Positions 9,318 through 17,185 of a stretch of DNA of 18,375 nt are shown here, piece after piece. Position 1 is the first letter of the stretch. Every line of letters starts with the position of its first letter. The translations under genes and the position numbers were made by a program. The notes beneath the pieces are model-generated. The model made no database searches, was not told the origin of the DNA, and saw only the letters and a list, made by a program, of their open reading frames with translations. Origin of the DNA: Lagierella sp. (GTDB lineage: Bacteria; Bacillota; Clostridia; Tissierellales; Peptoniphilaceae). Location of the stretch: contig NZ_JASBYU010000024.1 in assembly GCF_029983815.1 (NCBI RefSeq), positions 1-18,375 on the forward strand, written 5' to 3'.

Positions 9318-12300
9318 TTATCTCCTTACTTTTCTCGTTGTAATAACATCTTCATAACCATCAGCCTTAATTACAAATGTAAGCAAGTCTCCTCTTTTTA
9401 ATTTAAAAGGTCTCAGGTTTAAAGTTCCTTGCTCTTTTTCTTTAAGCAGTAAATTATTTTCGTCAATCTCTTTTCCTCTGTACACATAAACTTTTCCTAC
9501 TTTGTCACTTGAAGTAACTGTCACAGAGTATTTTGAGAATAGTCCAATGCTAATCAATTGCTTTTTCAATATCTCTTTACTAAATGTGATATTGATAACA
9601 GGATTTAAATTGTTCTTAGTTATTTCTACTTTTATAGGTTGTGAACTTTCTATAGTGTAACCATCTTCTAAGTCGGATATTTTGATGGTATATACACCTA
9701 TTGGTAAATTGCTTAGATCTGTATACTCAGTTCCATAACTCGAAATTGCTGTTATAGTAAACTTAGGCATTTTTTCGCCATCTTTTACAATAGGGTTGAT
9801 TTTGATATTTCCCATATCGTCTCCAGGTTCAATTATTGCACTTTCCTTAAATGTATCTGCTTTACCAACTGTAGTATTATAAGCTAAGTCCACTATTTTC
9901 AAGTCGATATCTGATAAATTCACTCCTGTAGGGACTTTAAAACTTCTTCCGTCTATCCTTTCCAAGACTATTCCATTTGTAGAAGCTTCAGTATATAAAA
10001 TTCCTGAAAGTTCATCTAAGCCATCAAATGTTAGAACTCCATCCATTAGACTTACATTTACAGCTTTTGGTGCTACACTGTCAATATAAAAAGGAACTTT
10101 ATCTGTTACTTCTTTGTCAGAAGAAGCACCCTTACCTGTAACTTCATAGAGATATTTACCATCTGGATATCTCTCATCATTAACTTTTGGGAATAGTTGA
10201 TTTACCTTTGTTTCTGCTATTGTATATCTTTTTGGTGTTAAAGGAGTTCCTGTCCCAAAGTGATTTTTTCTTAAGAGATTGTTACTGTCAATTCCCGTTG
10301 AAAACACATTCGCAACATGATCACCTTTTACATCATTATCATATTTGTAGACATCTGCCTTTGTAGTTTCAGAATTTCTAAGAAGAGTAAATGTCAAACT
10401 CATGCTGTCATTATATCCATCATTGTTATAAGGTGAAATTGCTAACTCTGTAAATTTTGGATTTCTAGAATCAAAATTATATTCCTGTCCTAATATTGCA
10501 GGTCTATTATTTATCTTAGTTTCAAAGTGAGTAAACCCGTCATTGTACATTGGATATCTGCCTGTACCATTATAATAGTAAGGAAGTTTATTTTCTTTAA
10601 CTAAATTATATATAAATGGCTCAAATACATCCAATCCATTAAAATCACCACAAAATCCGCAGTATGGAATTGAGATATTAGGTTCTGATTTGTCATTGCT
10701 CTCAAGTGTAACAAAACCTTCAAGGAAATATCCATTTGGCATCTTCTCTTCTAAATCGTCGGTAAATTCTGAAGAATCAACTTTTATTGTAATATCCTTT
10801 GTTTGACCACCTGCTAAACTTAAACTCTGGCCTGGAATTTCTTTTAAAAGTCTTGGTCTTAAAGAAAAAGTGTCTCCTTCCACATCATCCGTATTTAGAT
10901 ATGTTTTGTAATTAAATGTTCTTACATCCCTTGATAGATTCCTGACAGTAAAATTAAGCTCAAATGATTCTCCAACATTTCGTAAATTAATTTTACTATC
11001 CTTTGTTTTGGTATCATATATTATTACATCAGTATTTAATGCTGCAACCAGATCCATAACACCCGCTCCTTGTTTTCGTGGAGAAGTAAGGGCTTCTGTA
11101 TTTTGATCTTTATGTGGATTAGCTGAAGACATTAGAATATTTCTAACCAGTCTTTCTTTTTCGTCATTTCCAATATTTGTAAATTCTTCATCAATTCTTG
11201 TTCTCACAACAGCTATTCCACCAGAAACGTGAGGGGTCGCCATAGACGTACCTTCTTTGTATTTATAGTTTGAGCTGAAAACTGTTGAATAGATTTGACC
11301 ACCTGGAGCAGTTATTTCCGGTTTTAAATCTCCATCGGCAGTCAATCCCCAGTTAGAAAAACTAGACATTTCTCCTGAAGAAAATCTCATTGCATATCCA
11401 TTTCCTTCAATAAGTGAGATTTCTGCATCATTTTTTACTCTTAGTAAAGAAGCCACATTAGTCGGTATTGCATAAATAGGCACATCTGCTTTAATCGTAG
11501 TATACAGATTTTCTAAATTTGATTTTTTTGAATATATTAATATAGCTGCAGGCTTTTTTGAAATAATATTTTCCACTCCCTCTTTATCGACCAAAATAGA
11601 ATCTGAATAGGGATCTGGTTTTTCAAAATCAGCTTCGACAATTGCCACTTTATTAGATAAATCAGGAATATCTGTATTGTTTTTACCATTTCCAACAAAA
11701 ACAGAAGCATATTTAAACCCTTCTTGAAGATACGGAGATCCAGATAATTTTCTAATGGCAACTTTTTCATTCTCACCATCTCTAAAATCAATATTTAGTT
11801 GATTTCCAGTTTTACTCTCATCATAAAAATTTTCAATAGATGCAACAGCCATTGCAGATGGACTTACTGCAGGAGTTGAAACAATACCATAATCAGGATT
11901 ATATGATTTAGGATTTTTTCCATCTTTCCACCCTATATGACCTTCATTTCCAGAAGCTATTACTACTACACTTCCCATATTGTTCGCATTTTCGATAGCT
12001 CTTGTAATACCCTCTCTATTGGTATTATATAGTTGGCCTGCTGTAGTTCCAAGTGACATATTAATAGAATCGGCTCCTATTTTCGCAGCATCATCTATTG
12101 CTTTTAGATATATATTAGAACTAGTTCCTCCACGTTCAGGAAATACATCCATTAATAAAAGCTGAGCTTCTGGAGCTACTCCCATATGATCATAGCTCTG
12201 TCCTGAAATAGTTACACTTTTCCTATTAGCCCCAACTATACCTGCTACGTGTTGGCCATGTTCATCTCCTCTGGAAACATCCGTATTCTTTTCTGCATAA

Positions 12301-12992
12301 TTAAAAATAAATGGTATCTTTTCATTTATATATCTACCTGAAGTATCAACTTTGCCTGGTGCTGAACTGTCTAATTTAGCAGCCTGTTTTCCATTTGCGG
12401 ACAAATAAAAAGCAGGATGGTTAATGTCAAAGGCAGAGTCCAATACGGCAACAACTCTACCTCTACCATCATACTTTTCAGCAAGTTTATTGGCACCGAT
12501 CATCTTTCTAGAAGAAATCATCTTAATTGTTTCTTCTAGAGCCTCTTTGTCCTCAGTTTTAGGTTCATCATATTCCTCAGCTATATCCACACTTTTAACA
12601 AAGTCGAGATTTTGAATCTTAATAAAATCTTCATAGGACGCTTTCCCCATTATAGCGATATCAATTAATTCCAATGAATCGTATAATTCAAACTTTATCC
12701 CTTTAGATCTGATAAGTTCCAAAGCTTTCTTATTTACTTTCTTAGCAAATTCAATTTGCTTTATCTTATTATTGTCATCCTTTAATTCTACTGAATCGAT
12801 CGACTTTCCAAGTTCTGGAAATTTTCCAGAATCAACGCTTATCATTAGATTAAGTTTTTCTCTTTTATTAATACTTAATTCTAATTCATCGTTTTTCGTA
12901 GCCTCTTGTACTTTGTCTTTAGTAGCTAGTGAAGTACTAGCTACCGATAGACAAAGTGAAAAAGCCAATAATGATGAAACTACTTTTTTCAA
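9318..12992 (-). CDS. Secreted S8 subtilisin-family serine protease with PA insertion, TTG start
   Basis: A 1224-residue paralog, second in the array. It starts at TTG (12992-12990), 5 nt after AGGAGG; no in-frame ATG occurs before residue 50, and the TTG gives a complete signal peptide (MKKVVSSLLAFSL..., cleavage near SLA/TKD). The catalytic domain (about 175-655) carries Asp185 in DSAFD (Ala for the usual Gly), His245 (HGQHVAG), oxyanion Asn349 (ASGNE) and Ser583 in KEGTSMATPH, where the paralogs have MSGTS or MTGTS. All catalytic residues are present. The PA-type insertion covers about 390-540 (IPDLSNKVAIVE). An Fn3-like domain starts near 668, with a unique Cys778-Gly-Phe-Cys781 pair that could form a disulphide. 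The Asp-rich motif is AISPYNNDGYND (851-862). The penultimate module (about 1060-1138) and shared C-terminal domain (1142-1224) follow; its last 36 residues match the promoter-proximal paralog except one. No anchor is seen. Substrate unknown. Confidence 0.92.
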   Translation of the reverse strand: MKKVVSSLLAFSLCLSVASTSLATKDKVQEATKNDELELSINKREKLNLMISVDSGKFPELGKSIDSVELKDDNNKIKQIEFAKKVNKKALELIRSKGIKFELYDSLELIDIAIMGKASYEDFIKIQNLDFVKSVDIAEEYDEPKTEDKEALEETIKMISSRKMIGANKLAEKYDGRGRVVAVLDSAFDINHPAFYLSANGKQAAKLDSSAPGKVDTSGRYINEKIPFIFNYAEKNTDVSRGDEHGQHVAGIVGANRKSVTISGQSYDHMGVAPEAQLLLMDVFPERGGTSSNIYLKAIDDAAKIGADSINMSLGTTAGQLYNTNREGITRAIENANNMGSVVVIASGNEGHIGWKDGKNPKSYNPDYGIVSTPAVSPSAMAVASIENFYDESKTGNQLNIDFRDGENEKVAIRKLSGSPYLQEGFKYASVFVGNGKNNTDIPDLSNKVAIVEADFEKPDPYSDSILVDKEGVENIISKKPAAILIYSKKSNLENLYTTIKADVPIYAIPTNVASLLRVKNDAEISLIEGNGYAMRFSSGEMSSFSNWGLTADGDLKPEITAPGGQIYSTVFSSNYKYKEGTSMATPHVSGGIAVVRTRIDEEFTNIGNDEKERLVRNILMSSANPHKDQNTEALTSPRKQGAGVMDLVAALNTDVIIYDTKTKDSKINLRNVGESFELNFTVRNLSRDVRTFNYKTYLNTDDVEGDTFSLRPRLLKEIPGQSLSLAGGQTKDITIKVDSSEFTDDLEEKMPNGYFLEGFVTLESNDKSEPNISIPYCGFCGDFNGLDVFEPFIYNLVKENKLPYYYNGTGRYPMYNDGFTHFETKINNRPAILGQEYNFDSRNPKFTELAISPYNNDGYNDSMSLTFTLLRNSETTKADVYKYDNDVKGDHVANVFSTGIDSNNLLRKNHFGTGTPLTPKRYTIAETKVNQLFPKVNDERYPDGKYLYEVTGKGASSDKEVTDKVPFYIDSVAPKAVNVSLMDGVLTFDGLDELSGILYTEASTNGIVLERIDGRSFKVPTGVNLSDIDLKIVDLAYNTTVGKADTFKESAIIEPGDDMGNIKINPIVKDGEKMPKFTITAISSYGTEYTDLSNLPIGVYTIKISDLEDGYTIESSQPIKVEITKNNLNPVINITFSKEILKKQLISIGLFSKYSVTVTSSDKVGKVYVYRGKEIDENNLLLKEKEQGTLNLRPFKLKRGDLLTFVIKADGYEDVITTRKVRR
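9321..9327 (-). promoter_or_regulatory. Shine-Dalgarno embedded in the last codons of the upstream protease gene
   Basis: The upstream gene ends GTA AGG AGA TAA, so the codons for its terminal Arg-Arg form AAGGAGA, 9-10 nt before the ATG at 9311. A second AAGGA lies closer. The same AGG AGA pair ends the gene at 5622, followed by TAGGAGGAGAAA and the ATG at 5612. This favours coupled translation along the array. Confidence 0.6.
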
Positions 12993-12996
12993 TGCT

Positions 12997-13003
12997 TCCT
13001 CCT
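12997..13003 (-). promoter_or_regulatory. Ribosome binding site deciding a TTG start
   Basis: AGGAGGA lies just upstream of TTG AAA AAA GTA GTT at 12992. It marks TTG as the start of the second protease gene, because no in-frame ATG exists within the signal peptide. Confidence 0.75.
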
Positions 13004-13045
13004 AAACTATTCCTGTATATTTTTAAATTACCATATCAAATTCAA

Positions 13046-16000
13046 CTATCGTCTTACTTTTCTAGTTGTAATAACATCTTCATAACCATCAGCCTTAATA
13101 ACAAAAGTGAGTAGATCCCCTCTCTTTAAATTAAAAGGTCTCAAATTTAAAGTTCCTTGTTTTTCATCTATTATCAACAAGTTACCCTCGTCAACTTCTT
13201 TCCCTTTATAAATAGAAACCAAACCTACTTCATCACTTGAAGTAACTGTTACAGAATATTTCGAAAAAAGTCCAATACTAATTAATTGTTTCTTTAGTTC
13301 TACTGGATCGTCTATTGGCATTTGGTCAGCAGTGATCACTGCAGTATTATATGCAGAGTCAGTTATTTCCACAGTTATATCTTTTAACGAAATATAACTT
13401 GGCACCTCATAACCTACATCCGTCTTATTTACTTCCTTTCCGTTTACAAGTACTCTAACTGCTATAATATCTGTAAGTTCATCTACTGCTTCAAAATTAA
13501 AAATTCCATTTTCTAAAGTAGGGTTTTTACCTGCTGGCTTTACAGTGTCTATATAAAATTTCATTAGATAATTAGTTTCTTCTACTCCAGAGGCGGGTTT
13601 CCCTGATAATTCATAGATATATTCCCCATCGGGAAACTGACCTCTAAATGGTTTAAAGTTAAAGAAATCTGCTTGAGATGACCCAAACAAACCTCCCCAA
13701 TAAGCCATTGGATCTTCTTCATATACATTGTGATTTTTTGAAAGCGACTGCTTACCAACTTGAAATATATTGGTAACTAAATCTCCCTTTTTGCCATCAT
13801 TTGACTTATACAATTTCCCCTTTAAATCATTTGTATTTCTAAGAAGAGTAAATACGAGTTCTGCATTATCCATCTTACCGTCACCATTTGGTGATATAGC
13901 TATTTTGGTAAACTCCGGTGTAGATGGATTATAATTTGGCATTTGTCCAACTAAAACTTGGTTTCCTGAAATAGTTGATCTAAAGTGAGTAAAATTATTT
14001 TTAAAAACCCCATTCGCTAAACGATAATCATTTCCATAATAGAAAGGTAATCTATTCTTTTCAACTAAGTCATAAATAGAAGGTTCAACTAAATCTAACT
14101 TTTTGAAGTTTCCTTTGAAACCAAGGAAAGGTATTGTTAGATTTGGAGATGTAGAATCTATTGCTTCTAAAATAATATGACCATCAAGGAAGTATCCATT
14201 CTCCATTTGTCCTTCCAATTCCCCTGTGTACTTACTGGAATCTACTTTGACAGTTATTTCTTTTTCACTTTTACCATCTACTTTTACAACTCCTCCATCA
14301 AACTCACCTAAACTTCGAGGTTTTAAGACTATGCTATCTTCATATACATAATCAGTCGTTAAATAACCAGTAACCTTAAATGATTTAGGAGTCGATCCAA
14401 GGTTTTTAGCAACAAAGCTTACATCAAATGACTCTCCCACATCTCCAAGATTTACTTTTGTCTCTTTCGTATTAGCGTCATAAAGCACTATCTCTGAGTT
14501 AGTTGCACCCACTAAATCCATTAGACCAGCCCCTTGCCATCTAGGTGAAGTTAGAGCTTCTGTTTCTAAATCCTTATGTGGTTTTGCCGTTGACATCACT
14601 AAATTTCTTATTAATCTAGACTTTTCAAAGCCTGTGAGACTTGGAAAATCCCTGTTTACTCTTGATCTCACTATCGCTATTCCTCCCGCAACATGAGGTG
14701 TAGCCATAGAAGTACCAGTCATCTCTTCGTATCCTTGATTGTATACTGTTGAATAAATTTTTCCACCAGGAGCTAAAATGTCTGGTTTTATTTCTCCATC
14801 TGCAGAAACTCCCCAGCTTGATGATGTAGAAATATTACCTTTATCCATGCTAGTAACGTAAGACTCATTAGCAGTAAAAGCAAAAAATCCATTTTGATTG
14901 TTTTTTATGTCCTCAACCATTGAGTTTTTTATTCCTATTACAGGTATACTTAAAATCGGATCAAAGAAAGTAGTAATGTATTCTGTTATGTCTGTATTTG
15001 ATGCATAAAAAATAATCAATGCAGGATTATTTTTAGCTAGCTCTCTAATATATGCTTGGTCAACTATCTCTCCAGATCTATTAACCGCTCCAATATCTAC
15101 AAGAATTGCTTTTCCGGTGTAGTTTATGTTTTTATTTGCATTCCTATCATTTGACAAAACAACTAATTCCAAGTTTTTTGTTTCAGAATATATATTCGTT
15201 CCAAATACACCAGTAACAGGTAATTTGTCTACCAGTTTTCCTAATGCATCATACATGATTAAAGTTCCATATTTTTTAACTACTTTATCATTTTCTAAAT
15301 TTGCTACTGATAGTCCATTATTAGCAACAGAAGGTGAACCAACAACTCCAAAATCTGGATTATAGGCTTTCGGATTTTGTATGTTTCTTCCAAACTGTCC
15401 TTCGTTTCCTGCTGCCATTGCAACAACACAGCCTATTTCATTTGCTCTATCAATTGCATCGGTTATCCCCATTCCATCAACTATGGAATTTTCTCCAGCT
15501 GGAGATCCCAATGACATATTTATTGCATCCGCACCAAGCTTGACTGCATCATCCATTGCAGGTATATATATTTGAGGACTTGTTCCTCCTCCAGAAGAAA
15601 AAACTCTCATAGCTAATAATTGGGCTTCTGGAGCAATACCTTTAAAAGGAAATTTCTCTCCCCCAATTTCTATTTCAGTTTCATTTGCAATGGCTGTTCC
15701 AGCAACGTGCTGACCATGTGCTTCACCTGGATTTGCAATAATATTATTTTTATCAGCATAGTTGTATCCAAATGGAATTTTTTCATTAACCCATCCACCA
15801 ACTTTTACTCCTCTTAAAATAATATCTGAAGAGGATTTCAGCTTCATAGAATTTTTTCCCTCCTGTTTTAAATAAAAGGAAGGATGACTTTTGTCAAAAC
15901 CCGAATCAAGCACTGCTATAACAGTTCCTCTACCATCTTCAGTTAGTCCCAGTCTATCTGTTCCTACCATCTTCCGGCTCGTGATCATTCTAATATCATC

Positions 16001-16474
16001 TGCTCTTTGCTTTATTGAGATTTCTGGAAGATTATATTTTTGAGCAATTGATACTGACTTAATAAAAGGTAGGTCAGTCATTTTTAGAGCATCCCCATAG
16101 CTAGCTGTACCAGTAAATCCAACCATTATAACTTCTACTTCATATAATAGATTAAACTTGATTCCTTCATTCTTCAGCAACTCCAAAGCTTTTGTATTTG
16201 CCTTGCGAGCGAAAGCTATTTGCTTTTCTTGATTATTCCCTTCTCTAATTAACTTTGCGTCAATTATCTTTCCATACTCAGAAAAATATTTGTCGTTGAC
16301 TTCAACAACCAAATCAACTTGATCATCTTTCGAAAATCGCCCTCTAGCTTGAAATTCCAATGCCCTTCTCGCATCAGAAACTTGTTTATCTTCCAGATTT
16401 TCAGTTGCTGAAACTGGATTTACCAAACTTAATGATAAAACAATAGCTAGAAAGAATGCTAACCATCTCTTCAT
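13046..16474 (-). CDS. Secreted S8 subtilisin-family serine protease, promoter-proximal paralog
   Basis: A 1142-residue protease, first gene of the array. An upstream in-frame ATG at 16510 would add 12 residues before the signal peptide. The ATG at 16474 is preferred because GGAGGAG lies 5 nt upstream and it yields MKRWLAFFLAIVLSLSL..., cleavage near VSA/TEN. The order is I9-like propeptide (about 50-150), catalytic domain (about 182-660) with Asp190 (VLDSGFD), His253 (HGQHVAG), oxyanion Asn357 (AAGNE) and Ser589 (MTGTSMATPH), and a PA-type insertion at about 395-545. Then come an Fn3-like domain from about 674, the Asp-rich motif SPNGDGKMDN (861-870, likely cation binding), and a beta module with FYIDTVKP and DELTDI. 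The module of about 80-90 residues that precedes the C-terminal domain in the other three is missing: ITADQMPIDDPVELKKQ joins straight to ISIGLFSKYSVTVTSS. The protein ends KVRR with no wall anchor. The next gene begins 53 nt downstream. Confidence 0.93.
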   Translation of the reverse strand: MKRWLAFFLAIVLSLSLVNPVSATENLEDKQVSDARRALEFQARGRFSKDDQVDLVVEVNDKYFSEYGKIIDAKLIREGNNQEKQIAFARKANTKALELLKNEGIKFNLLYEVEVIMVGFTGTASYGDALKMTDLPFIKSVSIAQKYNLPEISIKQRADDIRMITSRKMVGTDRLGLTEDGRGTVIAVLDSGFDKSHPSFYLKQEGKNSMKLKSSSDIILRGVKVGGWVNEKIPFGYNYADKNNIIANPGEAHGQHVAGTAIANETEIEIGGEKFPFKGIAPEAQLLAMRVFSSGGGTSPQIYIPAMDDAVKLGADAINMSLGSPAGENSIVDGMGITDAIDRANEIGCVVAMAAGNEGQFGRNIQNPKAYNPDFGVVGSPSVANNGLSVANLENDKVVKKYGTLIMYDALGKLVDKLPVTGVFGTNIYSETKNLELVVLSNDRNANKNINYTGKAILVDIGAVNRSGEIVDQAYIRELAKNNPALIIFYASNTDITEYITTFFDPILSIPVIGIKNSMVEDIKNNQNGFFAFTANESYVTSMDKGNISTSSSWGVSADGEIKPDILAPGGKIYSTVYNQGYEEMTGTSMATPHVAGGIAIVRSRVNRDFPSLTGFEKSRLIRNLVMSTAKPHKDLETEALTSPRWQGAGLMDLVGATNSEIVLYDANTKETKVNLGDVGESFDVSFVAKNLGSTPKSFKVTGYLTTDYVYEDSIVLKPRSLGEFDGGVVKVDGKSEKEITVKVDSSKYTGELEGQMENGYFLDGHIILEAIDSTSPNLTIPFLGFKGNFKKLDLVEPSIYDLVEKNRLPFYYGNDYRLANGVFKNNFTHFRSTISGNQVLVGQMPNYNPSTPEFTKIAISPNGDGKMDNAELVFTLLRNTNDLKGKLYKSNDGKKGDLVTNIFQVGKQSLSKNHNVYEEDPMAYWGGLFGSSQADFFNFKPFRGQFPDGEYIYELSGKPASGVEETNYLMKFYIDTVKPAGKNPTLENGIFNFEAVDELTDIIAVRVLVNGKEVNKTDVGYEVPSYISLKDITVEITDSAYNTAVITADQMPIDDPVELKKQLISIGLFSKYSVTVTSSDEVGLVSIYKGKEVDEGNLLIIDEKQGTLNLRPFNLKRGDLLTFVIKADGYEDVITTRKVRR

Positions 16475-16479
16475 AAATT

Positions 16480-16486
16480 CTCCTCC
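16480..16486 (-). promoter_or_regulatory. Ribosome binding site deciding the start at 16474
   Basis: GGAGGAG is followed by AATTT and ATG AAG AGA TGG. It supports 16474 over the in-frame ATG at 16510, which has no comparable site in front of it and would extend the protein ahead of the signal peptide. Confidence 0.8.
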
Positions 16487-16524
16487 ATAATTATTTAATT
16501 TTAATTTCATGCTTCAATTTTCTC

Positions 16525-16555
16525 ATAATACTATTTTTTCAGACTTTGCTCACAA
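16525..16555 (-). promoter_or_regulatory. Weak second promoter candidate for the protease operon
   Basis: TTGTGA (16555-16550) is followed by TAGTAT at 16-nt spacing or TATTAT at 19-nt spacing. It lies downstream of the hairpin at 16569-16616 and would give a 5' UTR of about 40 nt. The match is modest, so it is listed only as the alternative to read-through of the hairpin. Confidence 0.3.
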
Positions 16556-16568
16556 TATCATATACTCT

Positions 16569-16616
16569 AAAAAATAAGGACCTACATGATATTTTTATCA
16601 AACAGTCCTTTTTATT
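16569..16616 (-). terminator. Terminator-like hairpin in the leader of the protease operon (possible attenuator)
   Basis: On the minus strand AAGGAC (16610-16605) pairs with GTCCTT (16581-16576), enclosing an inner perfect stem TGATA-AAAA-TATCA (16600-16587), and is followed by ATTTTTT. Flanking A and T runs extend the stem. The plus strand also ends in a T-rich run, so the element could act in both directions. It sits about 35 nt after the predicted transcription start and about 95 nt before the first protease start codon. It is either an attenuator or the 3' end of a short RNA. Confidence 0.6.
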
Positions 16617-16653
16617 TCTTCGTACAATCCTAAAAACTTAACTCTGTGTCAAT

Positions 16654-16682
16654 ATTATATATTAATTATCCGTTTTTTGCAA
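16654..16682 (-). promoter_or_regulatory. Predicted sigma-A-type promoter upstream of the protease operon
   Basis: TTGCAA (16682-16677), a 17-nt spacer and a perfect TATAAT (16659-16654) make the best promoter match seen in the interval. Predicted transcription starts near 16647, leaving a leader of about 170 nt that contains the terminator-like hairpin. Confidence 0.5.
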
Positions 16683-17063
16683 TTACAAAAGTAACCTAGG
16701 ATTTTTTTCATTTTATTATATATTCTCAATTCTCCCTTTAGTTCTTCCCAAGTATAAAAAATTAAAGTTACAATCTAAAATTCCATTCAATTAAACTCTA
16801 TCATTCAATAACAAATAGTACAAGTTAAATTTATATTAAATAATTAGACCTTTTAGACTTACTCTTAACCTTTGTTCATAAATTTTTAATAAGCATATCC
16901 TATAACACAAGACTTAATATCTTGTACTAACAATTATCCATGTGTAAATAAATCCTTAATTGAAATACTTAGTAGTTCAATCTAAACTTACATAACATTA
17001 TTTTTTGGTTTTTTTAAGAATAACCCGTCAAAAGTTATAACCTAATCTTTAAAAGAGCTTGAA

Positions 17064-17096
17064 TAAAACTTAAGTAAAACTTAAGTAAAACTTAAA
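17064..17096. repeat. Three tandem 11-bp repeats, candidate operator
   Basis: TAAAACTTAAG occurs twice in direct succession (17064-17085) and a third time with the last base changed (17086-17096). The 11-bp period is about one helical turn, the spacing used by direct-repeat operators of OmpR/PhoB-family response regulators. On the minus strand the repeats end 24 nt before a TATAAC (17039-17034), a plausible -10 box without a good -35, as expected for an activator-dependent promoter. The regulator and the transcript are not identified. Confidence 0.5.
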
Positions 17097-17185
17097 ATTT
17101 CTTCAAATCTATTCTATCCTATTTCTGAATAAGTTTCAATAATTTTTTAACCTTTATAATAAATCACATATTGATTTATTTAGGC

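Noticed and set aside
12950..12992. Lipoprotein signal in the second protease (Cys14)
   Set aside because: The residues before the Cys (FSLC) do not fit a lipobox, and a signal peptidase I site follows at SLA/TKD.
1987..15817. Short plus-strand and off-frame reading frames inside the proteases
   Set aside because: They are antisense or frame-shifted shadows of intact minus-strand genes, lack ribosome binding sites and show no recognisable protein features.
16475..16510. Longer start for the first protease, adding 12 residues
   Set aside because: The internal ATG at 16474 has GGAGGAG 5 nt upstream and begins a normal signal peptide; the extension would place polar residues before it and has no good ribosome binding site.
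16655..16711. 18-codon minus-strand reading frame (MKKILGYFCNCKKR...)
   Set aside because: The nearest purine-rich site is about 20 nt away, and the frame overlaps the predicted promoter; nothing beyond an ATG supports it.
16816..16929. TAGTACAAG/CTTGTACTA inverted pair separated by about 96 nt
   Set aside because: A 9-bp pair is expected about once by chance in an AT-rich interval of this size.
17064..17096. CRISPR array
   Set aside because: The repeats are 11 bp long and directly adjacent with no spacers; no cas genes are present.
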